The position numbers were made by a program, and so were the translations under genes. From Allium sativum (Eukaryota; Streptophyta; Magnoliopsida; Asparagales; Amaryllidaceae): DNA of 64,000 nt. The notes below the pieces were generated by a model. It was given only the letters and a program-made list of their open reading frames with translations, was not told the DNA's origin and searched no databases. Within the stretch, counting starts at the first letter, position 1. Each line of letters opens with the position of its first letter. Below, piece after piece: positions 54,948-64,000 of this stretch. The stretch is from assembly GCA_030737875.1 (NCBI GenBank), contig CM060915.1, positions 905,332,677-905,396,676 on the forward strand, in the 5' to 3' direction.

Positions 54948-55280
54948 CTTACTATATAATTATCTGGATGAGTTCTGACGTTTTGTCTTTTATATACTCT
55001 GATGAGGATGTTGTAAGGCTTGATGTATTTAGATATTCGGTTACTGGGATGTTTTGTATGATATTCTGAGATTTATGGACATGATATTTCCTGCTTTGTT
55101 ATGCTTATCTATTATATCTTGCTGTATATTTTGTTATTATATGTTATCCATGAGCTGTGAGTTATACGACGGGTTTTGTTTTGATTTACTTTCCTTGATG
55201 TTCATCCCATATCGACCTGGCATGTCATACAGTGCAACTTTCTTATAGTTTAGCATAGGAGGTATGGGGTGGTCATCACA
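54948..55280 (+). repeat. 5' LTR of element H, right part
   Basis: CTTACTATATAATTATCTGG... to GGTCATCACA; aligns with 62351-62680 of the right LTR. Confidence 0.88.
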
Positions 55281-55298
55281 CTTGGTATCAGAGCTTTG
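55281..55298 (+). other. Primer binding site of element H
   Basis: CT-TGGTATCAGAGCTTTG directly after the LTR; perfect tRNA-iMet site core. Confidence 0.9.
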
Positions 55299-55488
55299 AT
55301 CAATCTATTTTACCAAAAGTTCGAGAGCGCTAAAGCGTATGAGAGACATACTTGTAATTTTATTTTGATAATAAATATATTATATGATATATAATATAGT
55401 AGTTTAATAAGAACTTGAGCACCATTGCATCCTTTTTCTGATGTGGACTGATAATTTTTGCTTCAAATAAAGATTGAGTCGTCGAAAT

Positions 55489-56410
55489 ATGAAGAATGAT
55501 GCTAGCGATGAGCCTGCTACTAGAAGGTTAGGCGAGAGAATTCAATCAGGAGCTGCTACTACTACACCCGATTTTCCTGCTATGTTCGAGGCCATGATAG
55601 CAGCGATCAGGAGGAGGATACTCACTCCATAGGCGGCAACAAATGGTCGTGCTCCCATGCAGGCACATAGGGTTGTCAATTTCACCAGGTTATGCAAGGA
55701 CCATACTTCACTAGGTGGCAAGCCATGTACTGGGATGGAATCTACGACTGAAGTGTAGAATTTTTTGGATACTTCTGTTCACATCCTTGAAGACTTAGGA
55801 ATCGATGATACAATAAAAAGGAAGCTCTCATCAATGCAACTTTAAGGGTGAGTGACGGATTGGTGGAACTTCGTTACTATTGAGACTCCAGAGGACCGGA
55901 TTACTTGGAATCTGTTTAGGACTAAGTATAAGGAGACGTTCATTTCTGCGGTCCAAAAGTCGATCCTCTTCAAGAAATTTGTTGAGCTGAAGCAAAATAG
56001 GAGACCTATGATTGAGTATATATCAGAGTTTAACGTCGTAACGAAGAATGCTCATTCTTATATTAAGACTATGTACAAAAAGAATGGGAAGTTTATTATA
56101 GGAATGGTTTAGTGTCTTCGAAAACAATTGATGGATCATATCGAGGATTCATATTAAAATTTGTTCGAGAAAGCTTTGAGCCACAAGAATTTGTTCTCGG
56201 AGAAAGGAGGAATTGTTTGGAAGTAAAGAAGTCAAAGCCAAACAAGGTGGCAGTTATAATAAAAAGTGTAATGGTAAAATGAATCAATGTCAACAAGGGG
56301 AGAATGGCTAGAAAAAATCCAACGGTGAGGTTACCTGGTTCAACTATCAAGATAATGGCCATTATTCTAAGGATTATAAGGCTTCTAAGAAGAAAGGAAA
56401 TGTTATAACA
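55489..56410 (+). pseudogene. Element H gag
   Basis: ATG at 55489 opens MKNDASDEPATRRLGERIQ; the frame meets TAG at 55630-55632. The capsid core resumes at 55852-56112 with VTDWWNFVTIETPEDRITWN, FRTKYKETFISAVQKSILFK and EYISEFNVV (family W..F...Y, K..EF..L.Q....EY...F). At about 56337-56390 the zinc knuckle reads WFNYQDNGHYSKDYKA, in which the Cys positions of CxxC...C are Trp/Tyr/Tyr, so RNA binding is lost. The minus ORF 56096-56362 is a shadow. Confidence 0.85.
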
Positions 56411-56870
56411 CGATATGACTATGCATTTGAGGAAGAATTTCTCGGAAATTCTAAGGGATAAACAGGATGTGAAAGCGTATGCATTGGATGTTGTGCCATC
56501 TTCTTTGGGAGCTTCAACTTCAGTGGAGAAAGGGAAGAGTGTTGTTGTGCAAGGTATGCTTTTTGTTAGAGGTGATTCAGCTCGTTTTTTATCTGATACT
56601 AGAGAGTCACATTCTTTATGTGTAATGAGCTTGTGGGCAAGTTAGGTTTAGAAATGAGATTGTGGATAGAACATTGGTTGTGATTAAACCAGTAGGAGGT
56701 TCTTCAAGCCTTTTTATGCTTTGTCGTAGTCAAGTCTTATTGAATCACAGTTGCTCTTTTGTGCGTGATTACTTTATTTTGAACTTCGTTGGATTTGGAA
56801 TTATTCTGGGTATGGACACACTCAAAAATTACACAACTATAGTGATTGAGAGAGGCTCGAGATGATGATC
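56411..56870 (+). pseudogene. Element H protease region
   Basis: At about 56570-56615 the frame reads SARFLSDTRESHSL, aligning with the retroviral aspartic protease site (family ALxDSGASHSF) where Gly of D-S/T-G is Arg. Downstream a broken frame gives GFGIILGMDTLKNY, the conserved YDVILGMDWL-like block. Frames 56415-56645 and 56662-56865 are separate, so at least one frameshift or stop intervenes. Confidence 0.75.
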
Positions 56871-57900
56871 GAGAATGTGGAAGGGCAAATGGTTATGATA
56901 TGCTATCTACGAGGTCCTAGTCAGCTTCTTATATTCTCTTACGGTTCAATGGGACGGATTGTCATCAATACCGATCATTGTAGAGCTTTTCGATGTCTTT
57001 GACGAGGTCAAGGTACTTCTACCGCAACCAAAAATTGAGTTTCGCATTGATCTAGTGGATGGAGCCGGATCTATTGTTATGCCTCCTAGGTGGATGGTTC
57101 CTATAGAACGGCAAGAGTTAGAGGTGCAAGTGAACGATCTTTTGAGTAAAGAATATATTTTTAGAAGAACATCTGAATGGGGTGCACAAGTTGTGTTTGC
57201 AACCAAGGATGATGGATCGTTGCGATTGTGTATGGATTATCGTGAGATGAATAAGGCAACTAAGAAGAACAAGTATCCATTACCGAGGATTGATGACTTG
57301 TTTGAATAACTTCACAATGAAAAGGCGTTTTCCCGATGGATTTGGTGATGGGATTTCACCAACTGAGAGTGGTTTGGGATGGTGTGCCGAAAACTGCTTT
57401 TAGCGCACCATCCGGGTTTCATGAGTGGTTGATGATGCCATTTGGGCTAACTGATGCATCAGCATATTTTGTCGATCTTATGAATCAAATTTTAAGAGAT
57501 TAGTTTAATAAGTTTGTGCTTATGTTCATGGATAATAAATTGGTTTACTCTAGGACCGAGGTAAAAAAACGAGATGCACTTGAGAATTATTTTGGAAATC
57601 TTGCGAAAGCATCAGCTGAGAGCTACGTTTTTGAAGTGCCACTTATGGAAGGATGAAATGAGATTCTTAGGTCATGTTGTGTCGAGACAAAGAATGGCGG
57701 TAGATCCCACTAAGGTTGCAGCGATTCAGGATTGGAATCGATCAAAGAGTGCTATGGACATTAGGAGTTTCCTTGGTTTAGCTAGATATTATTGACGTTT
57801 TATCAAGGACTTTTCGAAGATAGATGCTACATTGACTAGATTGATAAAGAAGAATCAGGTCTTCGCATGAGATGCGAAGTGCGAGCACACTTTTATGGTT
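56871..57900 (+). pseudogene. Element H reverse transcriptase
   Basis: 56959-57309 reads [39 protein letters not shown] and [20 protein letters not shown], then a TAA. The catalytic box at 57525-57536 is FMDN within MFMDNKLVYSRT: the second catalytic Asp is Asn. 57574-57795 continues with [20 protein letters not shown] and VDPTKVAAIQDW, then DIRSFLGLARYY and a stop. Dead by both stops and active-site loss. The minus ORF 56946-57206 is a shadow. Confidence 0.9.
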
Positions 57901-58440
57901 TGGAAATGGAGATTGACGAGTGCCTCTGTATTATTTTTTCCAAGTGGAAATGACGAGAGGTTGTGTATGTTGATTCATGTGGTATTAGACTTGGAACAAT
58001 GCCAATGCAGAAGGATAAAGTTGTGGCTTATGCGAGTCGAAAACTAAAGTTCCAGGAAAGGAATTACTCAACTCGTGAGTTGGAGTTAGCGGCGATATTT
58101 TTTGCTCTAAAGATATAGAGGCATTATTTGTTGGGAGTTGGAATCGAGTTATTTACGGATCATAAGTCATTGAAGTATCTCTTCTCCCAAAAGGATTTGA
58201 ATCTTTGGCTGTAGCATCATATGATTTTGGTATAACCTATACTTCAGGAAAAGGAAGCACAGTGGTTAATGCATTGAGTAGGAGGTTTGCGAGCTATGTT
58301 TACCTAATGGAAGCACCTTGAGTATTCGATTGAATTCGATTTCAGGCCTCACTGTGAGTTAGAGCCTAAAATGTTAGCGAGCTTGTCGATTAGTCCTACT
58401 CTCATCGAAAGGATTGGTGACCGATAGAGGTGAGATGTTA
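57901..58440 (+). pseudogene. Element H RNase H
   Basis: Frame-broken blocks: VVLDLEQCQCRRIKLWL-like remnant at about 57980, then KLKFQERNYSTRELELAAI (about 58050) and [19 protein letters not shown] (about 58147-58200). The order and spacing match element A at 2169-2432. Several stops. Confidence 0.78.
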
Positions 58441-58463
58441 CACGTGTTAAAATCATTCAGAGA

Positions 58464-59380
58464 TTGGAAATGAGAGTCAAGTATGAGGACATGAAGAGTT
58501 ATGAAGTTGACCGAGATGGTTGGTTTCACAATCATGGAAGACTAGTTGTTCTTAACATGGATGGATTGAGAGATGAGGTTTTGACAAAATTTCATCACTC
58601 TAGGTTGACAGTTCATCCTGGTGGAAAAAAGATGTATCAAGATATGAAGAGAGTTTCTACTAAGAAGGTATGAAAGGGGATGTCAATAGATTTATCTCAA
58701 AGTGTATGGACTGTCAGTAAGTTAAAGCTAAGTAGAAGAAGTTGAATGGGTTATTACAGCCATTAAAAGTTCCTACGTGGAAGTGGGAGCAAGTATCAGT
58801 GGATTTTATCGATAAATTGCTAAGGACTAGAGCAGGATATAATGGTATTTGGGTTATTGTGGATTGCTTAACCAAAAGCGCAAGGTTTATTCCTGTCAAA
58901 TCTACCATGATCGCATCCAATTTAGCTGAGTTGTATATTAAACAGAGATTCCATGGAATACCTAAGTATATAGTAAGTGATCAAGATCTTTTGTTTACCA
59001 GTGGATTCTGGAAGATTTTACAAGAGGCATCGGCAACTGAGCTACATATGAGTATGTCTCATCATCCTTGGACCGATGGTCAGACAGAGAGAGTCAACCC
59101 AGTACTGGAAGATCTTCTGAGAGCTCGTGTATAAGATTTTGAAGGATCATGGGAAGATCATATTTATTTGGTTGAGTTTGTCTACAACAACAATAATTAT
59201 CATTCGAGTATAAGTATGGCACTCTATGAGGCATTGTATGGTATATCGTGTAACTCACCTTTTTGTTGGATAGAGCCAGGAGAAACCTGGTACTTGGGAT
59301 ACAAATGATAAGAGAAAAAATGGATAACATTGATATCATTCTACGACGAATGAAGGTAAATTAAGATCATCAGAAGAGTT
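58464..59380 (+). pseudogene. Element H integrase
   Basis: 58464-58673 carries the zinc-binding start (LTKFHHSRLTVHPGGKKMYQ), with SKCMDCQ completing HH-CC at about 58697-58717 after a frame change. The core 58742-59134 reads WEQVSVDFIDKLLRTRAGYN, WVIVDCLTKSARFIPV (first Asp), YIVSDQDLLFTSGFWKILQE (second Asp) and DGQTERVNPVLEDLLRA (Glu), so the D,D-E triad is kept. A TAA at 59132 ends it; family sequence continues in another frame (about 59135-59345: EDHIYLVEFVYNNNYHSSIS). Confidence 0.9.
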
Positions 59381-59840
59381 ATGTCGATAAGAGGAGAAAG
59401 AATTGGAATTCTCAGTAGTCTTTTTGGTATTTGTTAAGATTTCTCCTTTGAGGAACGTTGTTCGATTTTGAATGAAAGGCAAGTTAGCTCCAAGATATGT
59501 TGGGCCATTTCTGATTATCGAGCATATTGGGAAGCTTGCTTATTGGTTGGATTTGCCTGAGAAGATGGCAGGTGTTAACAATGTTTCTCATGGGTTGTAT
59601 CGATTGAAGTTCATGCACGACCCAAGTTAGAGGTCTCTGGATCAGGTAAAGGATTTAGAGGTAAAACCGGAAGTTTCCACGCCACGTAGGCCGCTTCACA
59701 TCATTAGGAATGACACGAAATAGATGAAAAGGAAGATTGTTAAGCTATTCAAGGTACAATGGAGGGAGGACGATCATGATTGCACATTGGAAACGGAAGA
59801 GAGAATGAGGATGACGCATCAAAAAATCTTTGAGTAGTAT
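59381..59840 (+). pseudogene. Element H integrase tail and chromodomain
   Basis: Frame-broken tail blocks (KGKLAPRYVGPFLIIEHIGK, about 59470-59540; GVNNVSHGLYRLKFMH, about 59570) are followed at about 59690-59835 by PLHIIRNDTK, then RKIVKLFKVQWREDDHDCTL, ETEERMRMTHQKIFE. This is the chromodomain of plant chromoviruses (family IVKVxWxxHxxEEATWExExxMRxxYPxLF), which tethers integration to chromatin. It ends in TAG at 59836-59838, a natural-looking end of pol. Confidence 0.82.
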
Positions 59841-60013
59841 GTCCCATATATCGTATCTTACTTGTGCCATTGTGTCTTGCACTATTAAAATTCTTAATGT
59901 TAAGGTAGGATTTTGGTTGCATGGATTGTTGGATGCTAGATTTGGATGTCAGATTGGCCACTCGTGGATGGTAGACATGTGGGACATTTTGTTTGCTCGT
60001 GCTTGCTTTGAAT

Positions 60014-60043
60014 TTCGAGGGAGAACTTTTCAAAGGGGGAAAA
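60014..60043 (+). other. Polypurine tract of element H
   Basis: TCGAGGGAGAACTTTTCAAA followed by GGGGGAAAA ends at the 3' LTR start; equivalent to the tract of element A. Confidence 0.88.
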
Positions 60044-62680
60044 TGTTACGATTCGTATTTTACATATCAGAGGATTGTAAAATAATTTTATTTAATTCCC
60101 TATTGGTCGTATCATTCTCAATTTTTAATATGTTGTTTACGCAGATATAAGATACATCCATGATTTTTACCGAATCATTTTGTGACCGTTTCACCCCCTT
60201 TGGCTTATTTTTGTAACACTGACTTTTGTTTAGGACTAAATCAGGTATTGTAATTGGTCTTATTTGATCGGGATGGCAGTTGACCATTCCATAGAGGGGT
60301 AACATTAAAGATTTGGCTCAGTGGTTTAAGTTCAATAGTTGTTTATTTTTTTTTTCTATTGACCAGGTTAATTAGCATCTGATTAGCGAGCCCATTAGTG
60401 TAATGAACAGTGATTGTAAATAGGGGGTTAAGGATAGAATTAGAGTTTTTCTCCTTTTTCCACAATTAGGTTGAGCATTTGTGAATTTCTGGTTCAATCT
60501 AATTCCCTTAGTCCTAATTTCTCCCTCGAATAATTCTATATCGCATCTAAAGGCAAGATCTACATCAAAGGAGATTGGATTTCTTTATCTTACATTGAAT
60601 TCAAGTGTTTTCTTTGCTGCCTCTTCGCTATCCCGATTTGTTTTCATCTATATCGCCTCGGATCTAAGTTTTGGTGAGTAACAGAGATCTTTCGCATGCT
60701 TACTACGGATTATATGTGTTAATTAGGTTAATTAAACACCTTGTATTTTAATTCCACCTAAAAAGGGACCATACATGTTTAATTCAGATTTAGATATAGT
60801 AACCTAATTTGGTCATATATTATGTAATTTGCTAGATCCACCATGTTTTTTATATTTTAAAGTTGAATTGTGCTAGATTTGTGATTATTATAACATGAAT
60901 CATGTTTTTATGCATTCATATGAATGTTCACGATTGAAATTGGATGAATTGCTGTTTGATTGGTTGAACTGTATGTTATCGTGATTTTTTTGTTTAGAAT
61001 TGTGTGTGGTAGAAGCTTAGAATTATAGAATAGAGTAAATCGGAGGTTCAGATGATCGGATTCAGATGAAACTTTATGGAGGAGCTCTAAAGGGCAACTG
61101 GATTGTGCTCAAAAATTCTTATTGCAAAATAAATTAAGTGCATATACTGATAACTGTCCATAAGTTGTGGACGCTACCGATCCATCATGGATGGTCGTTG
61201 GGCGAAGAAACTTCGTGCATGTCTTATTAGGGTCAATAGCGGGTCATGCGCAAAATTAGGAGATGATTGGATGGGTCGATGTGCAAACACTAGAATACTC
61301 ATCGATGGACCAGAAGGTAAAACTTTGAAAAGGCTGTTTAATTGTCGATGGACTAGAGGGATATATTTGAGGTGACGAATGAAGAGGCCCGACTCTTGGC
61401 CAAAAATTGGCTAAGTGTATATGCCGATACCGTTCCATAGGGAAGGCATCACGATTGATGGTTGGTTCGGGGGTCCTAGGGTGAGAAGTCATGGTCTTCA
61501 GGAGCATGCTGGTGGTCTCCAATAGTCAATAGAATCTATGGGGTGGAAGTTATCATCAAAGTGGTGTTTGTCCTTTAATTATGAACTCAAGTGAGACCAA
61601 TCGAAGGAAAAAGTGATAAGCAGCTCAAAGTGGGTTGTTACTGCGAGATAATGGACTGAATCGAGTGGGGCTCGAGCTAAAAAATGGAGTCAAGGATGGC
61701 TTATATGATTGAAGTGTCAAGGAATTAGTGATAGGTAGAAGGTTCTAGCAGACTCAAAGCAAGGGTATCGTAGGGACGTCTGTTAGGATCTGAGAGATCG
61801 AGTACTGGATCGTTTGGGAATTGATCTACTTGTCTTCGAAAGACAAACGTATGCGTAACGTATAGTAATCTGACTAGAATTGGGGTTTTCCATTAGCATT
61901 TGATAAATGGCAATGGTCAGTCATTCAATATCAACGTATACAGGGGTTTAGTCGGCGATAACTAGGACATGGCTTGTTATGGTTGCTTATGTATTCTCTT
62001 CCATTCTTCTGGGTAGGCCATCACTGTAGGATACTAAAGAGAAGTGGGGATTGGAAATATTATTCTAACTACTGTCTACTTCTATGTGTTTGAGTAGCAT
62101 ATTTAATGAGATTATTATGTTCTAACTCTTTGGTTGCAGGAATATGTCAGATAAGACTTGAACTGTCTATTATCATGTTATCCTGTGTAGTCGTTTATAG
62201 TCTTTTATCGCTCATACAGGACTGTTGTCTACTCAAGGTTTTGTATCTCCTCTTATTACCTTGGGATTCTCATCGACCGTGCTAATGAGTAGACTGAGTA
62301 CAGTTGACGGGTTGGTGACAATTTTGTTCCTGCTAACATATTACTGTTGTTACTATATAACTATCTAGACAATTTCCTCTGTTTCTATTTTTATATGCAC
62401 TAATGAGAGATCCAGTGAGGCATGATGTATTCGGATATTCAATTACTAGGATGTTATATTTGATATTCTAAGATTTATGGAGATTAGATTTCCTCCTTTG
62501 TTTGCTTCACTACTATGTATGTTGTATATTTTGTAGTTATATGTTATCAATACGCTATGAGTTCTGCGACAGTTTCTGTTTTGTTTTAATTTCCATGATG
62601 ATCATCCTATATCGGACTGACATGTCATGCGACATACCTTTCTTATAGTTTAGTCCAGAAGGTACGTGACGGTCGTCACA
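60044..62680 (+). repeat. 3' LTR of element H (2637 bp)
   Basis: TGTTACGATT...GGTCGTCACA, then CGAAG. Aligns end to end with the split 5' LTR but with many substitutions and small indels. Confidence 0.92.
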
Positions 62681-62685
62681 CGAAG

Positions 62686-63558
62686 TGTTTATTTTCTTTT
62701 CTGGGAAACTAGTACGTACAAGGAAAACTAGTTTCTAGGTCTTTCTTTTGAGGAAGCAATTAGGGAGTGAGGTTGTTTATGGCCTATTTAAGTTACTAGC
62801 AACTAGTCCTTAATTTAGCCATTATGTCCAACTCAACCTATTTTAACACATATTCCCATTATTTTAATTATTTCAACATTTTGTGTTAACATATTAATAT
62901 TGTTGCAACTTGTGAAAATTGTACGAATGAATATTTAATACTTTTTAAATGGTTAACACTATTTTGACACATAATTATACTAAGATTCACATTTTTGTTC
63001 AAATATTCATTTTGTACTTCTTTTTGTGCAAATCTTCCACTTTTAATACTAGTATTGCACAATTTGTATTATTTTGACACCAAGAAGGCATAATAATATT
63101 AAAACTTATTTTATTATTCAAATATGATTTTTCAACCAATACTCACATTTTATATTTTTGTTTACACTCAATAAATCTTAAAAAACACCATTTTACCCTA
63201 AAAATTCAATCCTTTATTATAAATTGAAATGTATTACAAAAAATGACATATATCTCTTGTAAGTACATATTTTATTATGAATTCGCACATTATAAAGTTT
63301 TCCAAATTTATTTTCCACATCTACATTTCACTCAATAACTTGATATTGAATTGAATCCTTTCATGGCTTTATTCAATTCGTTACAAGCATTAGGTTCATC
63401 TTGTTCAAATTTCGTTATTCAAAATGACCCAAACTTCTTTAATACACAATTAACACAAACGTCGTACAGCTATGATCTTCCAAATTTACTTATTTCCTCA
63501 ACTAACGACTTACAACTTCGTTATAACTTGTTTTACCCAGGTAAACTGGGTTATTACA
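62686..63558 (-). repeat. Element J: probable 3' LTR start of another minus-strand Ty3 element
   Basis: In minus sense an LTR-like TGTAATAACCCAGTTTACCT starts at 63558. It directly follows a purine-rich GCAATTTCTTTAAAGGAAGA with GACG-like GAGGATGCAATTT upstream, the arrangement seen before the 3' LTRs of A and E. How far this LTR extends to the left is unknown; H may have inserted in it. The AT-rich remainder and the short ORF 63351-63572 have no other features. Confidence 0.45.
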
Positions 63559-64000
63559 GACTCTTCCTTTAAAGAAATTGCGGGAAATTGCATCCTCGTA
63601 ATTTCCATATGTTTACACATTTTAAGATTCAAAATTCTTTGCGATCTCTTCCTTTTTAAAGAATTGTAACTTCAAAGAAAAATTAAACATTAGGCATTCA
63701 AAGCCTCAACACTTATCTCTAATATAAAACAATGTATATAATGGATGAAACTATCATATTTTCGCTTTCACTTACCATATATCTCAAAAATACACACTCG
63801 GCTCATAATTCACAACTAGTTAATGACAATAACTTGCCATCTCTTTATCAATAATTATTCAAATAAATGGTTGCTACTTTGGTTGCAAAATCAAAGCGGC
63901 ACGCCGTTGGCTTCCCCACTTATTATGATGGCTGCATATGTCATTAAACAATGAGAGTGTGTATTTTGGAGATATTGCTCGTGATAAAGATTCTTACATC
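63559..64000 (-). other. Possible interior 3' end of element J
   Basis: Two purine-tract-like copies (63565-63585 and 63643-63664 share CTCTTCC, a T run, and AAAGAA). No chromodomain or other coding motif was found before the window edge. Confidence 0.35.

Larger units (their letters stand above)
40694..62680 (+). mobile_element. Element H: complete but dead Ty3 chromovirus (Tekay-like), split by I
   Basis: LTRs of about 2.64 kb (40694-55280 excluding I; 60044-62680) begin TGT(A/T)ACGA and end GTC(A/G)TCACA. A perfect CGAAG target duplication stands at 40689-40693 and 62681-62685. A tRNA-iMet primer site follows the 5' LTR. The 4.76 kb interior has gag, protease, RT, RNase H, integrase and chromodomain in the usual order, then a purine tract. 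Every domain has stops, and RT, protease and zinc knuckle carry lethal changes. LTR divergence is visibly high, so the insertion is old. Total without I is about 10 kb, normal for this clade. Confidence 0.93.

Overview
This 64 kb window is plant nuclear DNA, almost certainly from a flowering plant. It is built almost entirely of nested retrotransposons. The evidence is Ty3 and Copia polymerase pieces, tRNA-iMet type primer sites (TGGTATCAGAGC), TG...CA long terminal repeats (LTRs), 5-bp target duplications, a plant LINE tail, DUF4283 relics and captured fragments of plant genes with intron borders. I see no intact host gene, no rRNA gene and no tRNA gene. The species cannot be named from the sequence. 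Elements are lettered A to J below.

Left part (1-30789). Element A (1-3362, minus) is a decayed chromovirus-type Ty3 pol with the edge of its LTR, abutting a DUF4283 relic. Element B (3737-30789, minus) is one old Copia element of about 5 kb that later insertions have stretched to 27 kb. C, a 1.5 kb Copia deletion derivative, sits in B's reverse transcriptase. D, a solo LTR of about 6.4 kb, sits in the 3' LTR of C. E (8554-18985), a 10.4 kb coding-free element with 4.3 kb LTRs, sits in D. B also holds F, a 2.1 kb LTR element lying in the integrase, and a 5'-truncated LINE with a 17-bp duplication in its 5' LTR. Removing these insertions returns B to the normal length of a Copia element, which supports the reconstruction.

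Middle part (30790-40693). G (31610-35718, plus) has LTRs and a Tat-type gag but no pol. It is followed by unassigned, partly AT-rich DNA with a TA microsatellite, and by a broken minus-strand DUF4283/zinc-knuckle ORF (38494-39938).

Right part (40694-64000). H (40694-62680, plus) is a structurally complete but dead chromovirus with 2.6 kb LTRs, gag, protease, RT, RNase H, integrase, chromodomain and a perfect CGAAG target duplication. Its 5' LTR is split by I (43006-54947, minus), an 11.9 kb Tat-type element. I keeps only an RNase H/linker piece of pol. Where gag-pro-RT should lie it carries fragments of a PP2C phosphatase, an ILR1-like IAA-amino-acid hydrolase and a third unidentified gene. 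Its long 3' region contains an array of covarying hairpins and recurrent TGGGGGCA motifs. J (to 63558, minus) is a further Ty3-like LTR that runs off the window.

The most noteworthy signals are element I (gene capture plus structured 3' region), a 17-nt motif shared in sense orientation by the 3' regions of G and I, and the CTTAACC/GGTTAAG inverted-motif array filling the giant LTRs of E. All lengths, alignments and orthology calls were made by eye.
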